Part shown: piece by piece, positions 1 through 5,938 of the stretch | Layout of the letters: every line of letters begins with the position of its first letter | Position numbering within the stretch: the stretch's first letter is position 1 | NCBI GenBank assembly: GCA_027577415.1 | Contig: JANBQS010000591.1 | Location: forward strand, 1-14,988 | Direction: 5' to 3' | From: Coemansia sp. RSA 922 | Lineage: Eukaryota; Kickxellomycota; Kickxellomycetes; Kickxellales; Kickxellaceae | DNA: 14,988 nucleotides | Made by a program: the position numbers and the translations under genes | The notes under the pieces: generated by a model | Database searches by the model: none | Told to the model about the DNA's origin: nothing | What the model saw: the letters and a program-made list of their open reading frames with translations, nothing else

Positions 1-14
1 AAATCTCTGTCTAC

Positions 15-74
15 TATGAAATTTCTGGATACTTTTTAGATATTTGGACATTTGCACAGATGTGCTTGACCCTC
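15..74 (+). repeat. Repeat B, copy 1 (5' part outside or lost)
   Basis: These 60 bp match 4801-4860 at 58 of 60 positions, both differences lying in the run after CTGGATAC. The copy begins near the window edge, so its true left end cannot be seen. Just after the shared block it lacks about 21 bp present in copy 2, between similar ACCCTC and GACCTC words, and then both continue with ATTGT. An ATG-initiated gag-like frame starts 30 bp downstream at 105, which suggests B is an LTR end or leader of a mobile element. Confidence 0.8.
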
Positions 75-104
75 ATTGTCTAATCTAGCTAATCAAACAC
101 ATTT

Positions 105-713
105 ATGGAGACTTGTGTCAAGCTCAAAGCTGAACTGACTAGGGCCAGAATGCACTCATCTGAGAACACCAAGTGGGCATATGACAGACTGAACCAAGCA
201 TATGCCACCAAGGTTGTCAAGGGCACAGCTGCAACCCCAGCTGTTGAAGTTGCAGTGGCAGACCTGCCAAAGCCCCACAAGCCAAGGAACTGCTGCCCCA
301 AAAGTGATAAATCAGACAAGCCAGTTTCAAATGCAGATCTCACAATGTTGCTGAATGAGCTGATTAAGCAGCTTGCCAATCCCAGCAAGCAGGATTTTTT
401 AGAGAGGCCAGATCTGAATAAAGAAGTTATCTCCAATCTATTCAATGAACTGGCCATCTACAATACTTCCCTTGGATGTGCCAGGGAAATAGCAGCTGTC
501 TGAGTAGTTGCCAATGGACATGAGCTGGATGTGATAATTGACACAGGGGCAAGTGCTGCCTTTATATCACTAGGCAAGTGTCAGAGGGTTGGTGTGGCAA
601 TCAACACCACAGAGACCATTAGTTTCTCAATGGTGGATTCAGCCAATGCATGCTCAATTGGCACTGCAAGAATCATGGTGGACATCAGGTCTAAACCAGT
701 CATTAATAGATAG
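105..713 (+). pseudogene. Retroelement gag-protease-like frame with in-frame TGA
   Basis: One continuous frame runs from ATG 105 to TAG 711-713, interrupted only by TGA at 501-503. The first part (132 aa) is Lys/Ala-rich with a C-terminal helical-looking stretch; I recognise no gag signature or CCHC knuckle in it. The second part, beginning right after the stop, reads VVANGHELDVIIDTGASAAF and then a region ending GTARIMVDI. This matches the retropepsin pattern: the DTGA active-site loop, then hydrophobic strands. The later ILG-type flap region of the protease and all of pol are missing, so the element is truncated. The stop could be a nonsense mutation (CGA to TGA would restore Arg) or a gag/pro readthrough stop. 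Gag identity is inferred from position only. Confidence 0.6.
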
Positions 714-1028
714 TAAAATATAGTGTGTTTATAATAAAGAGTAAAAATAAAACCAGAGTTAAGGTAACTAGAGAAACCATTCAACATCTAGTGTGCCATT
801 GTGCACACTTATAAATGCTACGTCATCTAGCATCACTCCTAATGTGATACTAAAATGTATTCCAATAAAATAAAAGAGAAGATAAAGAGTTCTATTCTGT
901 AAACAATAATAAACTTCTTAAATAACAAACATTTACTGCGCTAAGCCACAACCCTTGCCCTGATCACTGATTTAGTGATCGCGACTCAGTTCTGCGTGAC
1001 ACCTAATCCCAATCAGCTAATCTGCTAG
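714..1028. other. Non-coding AT-rich spacer
   Basis: No supported gene lies here. The sequence downstream of the protease-like relic is AT-rich, with closely spaced stops in all frames and no recognisable continuation into reverse transcriptase. The only structure I can point to is the short inverted repeat at 962-980. Confidence 0.5.
962..980. repeat. Short inverted repeat GATCACT-5 nt-AGTGATC
   Basis: Perfect 7-bp arms flank the loop GATTT. It lies in non-coding DNA and no function is apparent. Confidence 0.6.
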
Positions 1029-1295
1029 ATGGCATCCTGTAAACAGATGGAACAGGCTGACAAAATAAATACTATCCAACAGACCCAGTCCTGGAGCAAC
1101 CTCATAATGTAGCACAATGACCCAAGCCATATGGACAGCCCAGCAGGGTTATGTTGGGGAGCACTAAGCCACATGCACAATGGGCCATAGCAATCACTCA
1201 GTGGGCCTGTAAATATGGCCTGCTCATCTGCAAGATAGGAGTCAAGGTTCCTTAGTTCACTATTACTCACATTTGCTTCTTTTCTATACTCTTAA
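1029..1295 (+). pseudogene. Possible broken coding frame with three TAG stops
   Basis: From ATG 1029 the frame stays open to TAA 1293-1295 except for TAG codons at 1110, 1188 and 1236, each one C-to-T step from a Gln CAG codon. The 89-codon translation resembles no family I recognise. The opposite strand is also open over 1025-1270 but has no ATG at its start, so the coding strand is uncertain. It may be a transposon fragment or chance. Confidence 0.2.
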
Positions 1296-1300
1296 TCACA

Positions 1301-1315
1301 TTATTATTATTATTA
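1301..1315. repeat. TTA trinucleotide microsatellite
   Basis: Five tandem TTA units lie within AT-rich non-coding DNA. Confidence 0.8.
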
Positions 1316-1516
1316 TATTTGCTCATATTACTACTTGCAAACACTATTAGTCCTGTTAGGACTCAACCACAGCCTTCAGCTACCAGAGGCCTTATGTCCA
1401 GCCAGCCAGTTATGTGCATGCCTTTTTGTGGCAATATGAGTGCTGGTGCTTCCATTCACTAATATGGTGGTACTCACCAAGTATCTCCATCTCCAATGAT
1501 GTTGTCAGGCCTACCA

Positions 1517-1675
1517 TGTTAGCAGCCAACTTGCTAATGACACTAATCAATTAGGAAATCAGATCAGCATAGAGAGCAGGTACAAGAGGCAGATTTCACA
1601 AATAACAAAATAAGGAACCAGGTCTCTTTTCTAGCACATTTATTTTTACTATTAAATACAAAGTTTATAACTAAT
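1517..1675 (+). repeat. Repeat A, copy 1 (LTR-like)
   Basis: This block aligns with 3993-4150 over its whole length at roughly 80% identity by eye, with a few 1-bp gaps. Both copies start TGTTAGCAG and their left flanks are unrelated, so the left boundary is sharp. TGTTA is typical of LTR 5' ends. Most differences are transitions. The right end (after CTAAT) is not clear, and no flanking target-site duplication could be defined. It could be one LTR of an old element, a solo LTR, or another short dispersed repeat. Confidence 0.65.
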
Positions 1676-1868
1676 ATACCAAGTGTGCAGACATATGCTG
1701 CCAACAGAGATGGTACAACAACTAATCTGTTTGGCAAGCAGCATGGCCACACTCTTGGTTGTGGTAATGAGAGTGCTGGAACTGCAAGTTTTCCAGTCTC
1801 TACTGCTGATGATTTTTCCTTTCCATGTGGTCAATGCAGCAAGAGGTTTAAGTTGAGAGGGAGCCTAA

Positions 1869-1963
1869 GAGGGTCAAGCACATCCAGAAATTTCATAGTA
1901 GAGAGCAAAGCACAGGGTTCCAAGTTTTTCAGGTGGGATGGGTTTGCTGTGTTTAGATACATA
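1869..1963 (-). repeat. Repeat B, copy 3 (inverted, with internal deletion)
   Basis: Read on the minus strand, this copy matches 4733-4860: an ACATAT...AAACACAGCAAA block, then CATCCCACC, GAACCCT, TATGAAATTTCTGGA and TGTGCTTGACCCTC. Relative to copies 1 and 2 it lacks 31 bp between two GAT words (CTGGAT...CAGATGTG), leaving 1869-1897 as 29 bp in place of 60. An ATGGA-starting but immediately broken frame begins 43 bp beyond it on the minus strand (1826-1824). Confidence 0.75.
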
Positions 1964-1964
1964 T

Positions 1965-1998
1965 GTGGTAGTTAGCAGCATTTTAGCCCAACTACCAC
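1965..1998. repeat. Stem-loop abutting repeat B copy 3
   Basis: GTGGTAGTT (1965-1973) and AACTACCAC (1990-1998) are perfect 9-bp inverted arms around a 16-nt loop. The stem sits immediately outside the conserved end of repeat B copy 3, the same relative position as the unrelated hairpin beside copy 2. Confidence 0.7.
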
Positions 1999-3085
1999 TT
2001 AGCATAGGTGCATAGGGGGTGCTTGATTGGCTGAGAGCTGTCTCTTCTTTCAGAGTTCTCTCATCTTCACTTTTAGCAATTACTTATCTACTCTTATTTT
2101 GTATTATTGAATAATAGTCCAGAACAGTGGATAGCTAGGCATGTACTTGCCACAAAGACACCATACAATACAGTTATATTTGGCCACTATAATATCTTTT
2201 TTTAACCTACAGCCACCAAAGTTGTTTGACACATCTTAGATTGTAGTATGGTAGTCCTCTACTTTTTTCTACTGTCTGTCACCATTACATCAATGGGCTG
2301 AGATATGAAGGTGCTAGAGACAAACTAGCTATATTAAGCAGTAGATTGAACTATGTATGTTATCTTGATACTTATATTTACTAGCTTTGTTTATAAATAT
2401 AGTGCTAATTTTAGTAACTCACAATACACAGAGAAATGGGTGATGAATAAGAGATCTAATATGTAAATTTGCAATCAGTACTCAATCAATCGATAGCTTA
2501 TCAAAAGGCCTCATTCACTGAAAGTCCCTCCAGTGCTACATTCTTGGGCAAGAGTGATTATTAAAATATATCTATTAAATGTGTACTTTAAAGTTTTATT
2601 CTTCTTGCCCAAAAAGGGGGATCTAGAAAGGGGCTTTTTAGCTATAAATGGGTAAGAGTTTAAGATAGTGATTATTTGAGGTACAAGGATGCCCTGGTTA
2701 TGCCCTCTAAATATTTATTGGATTTTAATCCAAATGACACTAGTGGATGCAACAATACCAGGAGTCTTAGTGTAGAAGAGCAAACTGCCTAGTATATAGT
2801 TACTGCTCAAGACAAGAGCAAATCCACAAGAAATAGAAAGACTGGTAATAGCCCAAATGGACTTTGAACATTTTCCTGGCTTGATTAATACAAATCTCAC
2901 ACAATACACTATAACTAAATTTATTACATACAACAAACTCAAAACCATATTAAAGATTTAATAAACTTATTGCACTATTTTTTTTACTTTATTCTACTCC
3001 TATTGACACTGCCTCAATATATGACACTCCCAGGCAACAAAGAGCCTGATGAAGAGTTGGTCACTGGAGGCTGGATGTTTGTTAG
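1976..3085. other. Non-coding AT-rich stretch
   Basis: About 1.1 kb contains no supportable gene. The longest frame here (minus strand 2715-2948) is short and hydrophobic and matches nothing I know. The stretch contains the inverted repeat at 2544-2612 and several homopolymer tracts, including the T-run near 2980. Confidence 0.5.
2544..2612. repeat. Inverted repeat, 10-bp perfect arms
   Basis: TTGGGCAAGA (2544-2553) is the exact reverse complement of TCTTGCCCAA (2603-2612). The inner flanks, TTATTAAAA and TTTTATTC, extend the pairing imperfectly. It may be a hairpin or the termini of a very short element; no duplication of flanking bases is evident. Confidence 0.55.
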
Positions 3086-3586
3086 TCACTCCACCTGAGC
3101 ATGGGTACACTCTGTAACAACAACCAGATTATTCTTGATGCTATTGACTTTCTTGTGCACTACTCTTCCTATTTTTGCTTTGAGTCCTTGCACTTATTCC
3201 AACTGTACCTGCAGCATGAGTTGGAGCAGAATGGAGAACTTCCCCTTATAACACCTACCATGTTTAGACACATGCTGATGTTTACTTGGGATGGTTTAAA
3301 GTCTAAACATGGATCCAAAGAAGAGTGGACAGCCTTTCTAGAGTAAGTAACTACAATGTTTGGAAATGTTAATCTGACTAACATTGCACATAATTATCTC
3401 AAGAACAATGAGTATGTTACTAATATGATGAACAATGTACACATTATACTTGTTGTACATGGTAGATATATCCAAGCTCATGTCAGAATCTCTAGAATAG
3501 ATTGCAAGTACATGCCCCTCATATCAGTCCAGGTCCATTCATTGGCAGGCCAGGGTATACAGGCCCCAGTTCAAAGTCTGCTGTAA
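3086..3586 (+). pseudogene. Relic of an unnamed fungal protein family, one in-frame stop
   Basis: The frame is open from 3086 (first ATG 3101) to TAA at 3584-3586 except for a single TAA at 3344-3346. The stretch before the stop reads as a folded protein: a hydrophobic helix (residues FLVHYSSYFCFESLHLFQLY), then ELPLITPTMFRHMLMF and KSKHGSKEEWTAFLE. After the stop, NYLKNNEYVTNMMNNV aligns with NYTANDCITNIHNNV in the relic at 5044-5442, showing that both pieces belong to one protein. From memory this resembles the region before the nuclease domain of Fanzor (TnpB-like) proteins of fungi, but no RuvC domain is present, so that is only a lead. Stop context TAAGTA includes a GTAAGT word (3343-3348); a splice donor is an alternative reading. 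Confidence 0.45.
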
Positions 3587-3992
3587 TACCATATGTCATG
3601 GGCTATATTGTTACAGATTATATTCAAGACTTAAAGATGCATCTACTAAGCAATCTACCTCTAATTGTCTGTAAGCTGAAGGTCTACAAGCTAACAAACA
3701 AAGCCATAGCCATCACCAGCATCACCACGTATAGTAGTAGCAGCACCAGCCCTATTGGTCATCATACATGGAGCAACCACAGTGGCCCAGTTTGTAGTGA
3801 AGAATAGACTGTGTCATGCCATTAGCACATGAAATGCAGACTGATCACCAGGAGGGGATGTGAAACTCTGGCAGTTGAGGATTACCCTCCTGCAGTAGCA
3901 TAGTTTTATCTTTGTGTTATAAGCCTCTCACATAGCAAGAGGGTGTAATATATTCCTTCTTCCTCTTCTATTTGTTTTTATTACACCCCTGC
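3587..3992. other. Mostly non-coding; short alternative frame and inverted repeats
   Basis: A plus-strand frame without ATG runs from 3501 through TAG 3805-3807. It would join the preceding relic in frame only if GTAAGT at 3343 and AG at 3499-3500 were spliced, which I regard as unlikely. Inverted repeats are present: AGGAGGG (3850-3856) with CCCTCCT (3885-3891), and GGGTGTAATA (3941-3950) with TATTACACCC (3979-3988). The second ends 4 bp before repeat A copy 2. Confidence 0.4.
3941..3988. repeat. Inverted repeat next to repeat A copy 2
   Basis: GGGTGTAATA and TATTACACCC are perfect 10-bp arms separated by 28 nt, ending just before the TGTTAGCAG start of repeat A copy 2. Repeat A copy 1 has no equivalent, so the arms belong to the flank and not to the A family itself. 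Confidence 0.6.
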
Positions 3993-4150
3993 TGTTAGCA
4001 GCTGACTCACTAATGACACTAATCAATCGATAAATCAGATCAGTGCAAAGAGCAGATATAAGATGCAGTTTTCACAACATCAAAACAAGGAACAAGGTCT
4101 CATTTTCTAGGAATTTATTTTATTATCAAATACGAAAGTTTATATCTAAT
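3993..4150 (+). repeat. Repeat A, copy 2 (LTR-like)
   Basis: This is the partner of 1517-1675, in the same orientation and about 2.3 kb away. It carries a TATA-like ATATAAGATG at 4056-4065 where copy 1 has a degraded GTACAAGAGG, consistent with an LTR promoter. It is followed by two short direct repeats, TATCTAATGCCA at 4143-4154 and 4200-4211; the second overlaps TGGTATC (4197-4203), which resembles the start of a tRNA primer-binding site. The region between A copies lacks pol, so they are either a decayed non-autonomous element or two independent solo repeats. Confidence 0.65.
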
Positions 4151-4701
4151 GCCAGTACTGTAGCACAAGTGGCAATATAAAGATATAATAATGCCCTGGT
4201 ATCTAATGCCAAACTGTGGTACCTTTTATATATGCTGTTAATTAAATAATTTTCTTACATCACTATTTCATTAGAAAATAAATTCGTAATTTTATGCATA
4301 TTGTTAATTACTGAAATTTGGACTGTATTTATAAACCAAGATAGTAACTTTAGATATCAAAATAGATAAATTTGGACAGTAGATGTAGGCAAAATTCCGA
4401 GCATTAAAATCTACCATGCTTGAACCAGTATAATAATGCATCTCCAATTATAATAATGATCAAATCACAGTTGCCTTCCTCTAGGGGGGACATCTTGATA
4501 CCTGAAATTACCAACTTTCTTTCTAAACATGGCTGTGATTTCAGTAATTTGCGATTCAGGTGATATTTTGAACATTATTAGTTTTCTAGTGGCATGAAAA
4601 GACATGAGTGGCTACAAAAACTATAGTTTTTTTAAAAGGTCCCTCATCACCCAAGGTCCCCTCAGGTTCTGCCTTTTTTTGGGAGATCCTATTTTGATGT
4701 A
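4151..4701. other. Non-coding AT-rich spacer
   Basis: No frame of interest is present. The sequence is AT-rich with TTTTTTT tracts and stops in all frames. It separates repeat A copy 2 from the hairpin and repeat B copy 2. Confidence 0.5.
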
Positions 4702-4745
4702 TTTAGGTATATGTTCTCTACAGAAGTAGAGAACATATATTTAAA
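4702..4745 (+). repeat. Strong hairpin, 20-bp stem with AGAA loop
   Basis: TATATGTTCTCTAC (4708-4721) pairs perfectly with GTAGAGAACATATA (4726-4739) around a 4-nt AGAA loop. The stem continues with G-T at 4707/4740 and 4706/4741, which are wobble pairs in plus-strand RNA, and then TTTA (4702-4705) with TAAA (4742-4745). In RNA the stem would be 20 bp without a mismatch. It overlaps the left end of repeat B copy 2. Possible roles include an element terminus or an RNA processing/termination hairpin. Confidence 0.85.
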
Positions 4746-4860
4746 CACAGCAAAATCATCCCACCCAAAATAATTCAGAACCCTACAATTCTCTCACTAT
4801 TATGAAATTTCTGGATACACTTTAGATATTTGGACATTTGCACAGATGTGCTTGACCCTC
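4733..4860 (+). repeat. Repeat B, copy 2 (longest copy)
   Basis: The right 60 bp (4801-4860) match copy 1 at 58/60. The left 68 bp match the inverted copy 3 through ACATAT, AAACACAGCAAA, CATCCCACC and GAACCCT words. The high identity to copy 1 means these two copies are much younger relative to each other than the two A repeats. A relic frame starts downstream at ATG 4995. Confidence 0.8.
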
Positions 4861-5043
4861 TAGGGTTTAATTAGTGACCTCATTGTAGATATTAATGTAT
4901 TAGCTGAGACTAATAGATATTTAAAGTACTAGGGACTACTGCAGGCCAATTCAGCTGATTTTCTGTCATGCCATTTTGAGCACTGTATTGAAACATGGAG
5001 AATGCAACTTTGGTGAAACAGATGGCATGTGAGCTTCATATAA

Positions 5044-5442
5044 CGGGTAAGTAATAATACTACATGTCTATTTATATATGCAAAATTTGCTTCAAAATAT
5101 TTGGATACTAAAAACTTTTATACTTACACATTTAGGTATATTGGCACATACTCAGAGAAAGGCTACAATGGTCAGTCCCTGAGCAAGGATGCATTATCCA
5201 GCATTATAAATTATACAGCAAATGATTGTATTACGAACATACACAATAATGTCAGTAACAACCTACATCTTGCTGCTTCACACATTATAGAGCTTGAATT
5301 GACAATGGCCATCTGGGCAGAGGGTAAAGACTTTCCCCAGCCAAAAGCTAATCAGCAAAAGGCTAACTGGAAAAGACAGTGGCCCAAGTCAAAGCATCAC
5401 AAGGTCCGAGTTAATGCTGTAACTAATTCTGCCACTGTTTGA
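5044..5442 (+). pseudogene. Second relic of the NNV-motif protein family
   Basis: The frame is open from 5044 to TGA 5440-5442 but has no ATG near its start. NYTANDCITNIHNNV (within 5194-5253) aligns with the block in the relic at 3374-3439, and the following residues (NNLHLAASHIIE) keep hydrophobic spacing. The C-terminal 35 residues are very basic (Lys/Arg/Gln-rich). A possible first exon lies at 4995-5046 (ATG, 17 codons), with GTAAGT at 5047 and a TACTAAA branch-like word at 5105-5111. Of the two nearby acceptors, TTTAG at 5135 and CTCAG at 5155, only the second keeps the frame, giving 112 aa. Whether this is spliced or merely broken cannot be told. There is no catalytic domain and it is probably not functional. 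Confidence 0.4.
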
Positions 5443-5938
5443 AACCAGGGTAACAAATGTGACATTGGACATTGATTGCAAGCAAAAAAAAGGCACTATT
5501 GCAGCAATTACCACTTACACGGATAGTTTGTATCTGCAACAAAAATGGTTGTCAGAAAAGTTTAGCATAATAATCCAAAATAAATAAACTGGAAGACAAA
5601 ATTTCGCAGATTCCCTTCTTGCGTTCAGCACAAGCAAGGGTATTTATACCAAAAAAAAAAGCATATTTTACCTATGATGTTCATTTTGGAAAGCTGAACA
5701 GCGAAATATTTATCTGTCTCTGATATCAATTAGTGATATCAGCGTGGAAATGCCCAATCTCCACATGTGACAAGTGCAATCCCAGCCTGCACAATGTCAT
5801 TAAGCAGTTCTTGAGATCATGCTGGTTTATAGGACAACCATTACAGATCCGAGTACGACATATATTGACAATGCTTACTTCCTTTAGTCCTTTTTTTTGT
5901 AGTGTCATTGAAATAAATTGTACTAGTAATTAAAACAT
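5443..5938. other. Spacer at the border of the island; Lon 3' flank
   Basis: I find no supportable gene in it. A plus-strand frame at 5733-5933 is short, without recognisable domains, and probably chance. The right part should include the Lon 3' untranslated region and its polyadenylation region (minus strand). The stem-loop at 5720-5742 lies here. GC content rises sharply at its right edge. Confidence 0.5.
5720..5742. repeat. Perfect 8-bp inverted repeat downstream of Lon
   Basis: CTGATATC (5720-5727) and GATATCAG (5735-5742) flank a 7-nt loop. It lies about 200 bp past the Lon stop codon, so it could form a 3'-end hairpin in the Lon transcript, or simply mark repeat DNA. No U-tract is attached in the minus direction. 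Confidence 0.6.

Larger units (their letters stand above)
1..5938. other. AT-rich island of decayed mobile elements
   Basis: This stretch is visibly poorer in GC than the genes to its right. It contains no intact long coding sequence, two dispersed repeat families, at least three reading frames broken by in-frame stops, and many inverted repeats. I saw no reverse transcriptase YxDD block, integrase or transposase catalytic block in any frame. The change to gene-dense DNA falls at the 3' end of the Lon gene. The most economical reading is a nest of old transposable-element fragments; the individual pieces are listed separately. Confidence 0.7.

Noticed and set aside
89..457. Minus-strand frame opposite the gag-like relic
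   Set aside because: It is the antisense shadow of the plus frame, which continues into the retropepsin-like motif.
1685..1975. Plus-strand frame with a CxxC pair (PCGQCSKRF)
   Set aside because: It runs through the inverted repeat B copy 3 and has no second half of a zinc finger; likely chance.
2483..2612. Possible third copy of repeat A (AATCAATCGATA, then AGGCCTCATT, then ATTAAAT)
   Set aside because: Only short AT-rich words match and their spacing disagrees with copies 1 and 2.
2715..2948. Minus-strand frame containing FVLIKPGKCSK, reminiscent of the DPGK motif of Fanzor/TnpB RuvC-I
   Set aside because: The catalytic Asp is absent, a two-base change would be needed, and nothing around it resembles the domain; the rest is hydrophobic AT-driven translation.
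5733..5933. Plus-strand 66-codon frame with several Cys residues
   Set aside because: No family resemblance, no paired metal-binding spacing of substance, and it lies in the Lon 3' flank.
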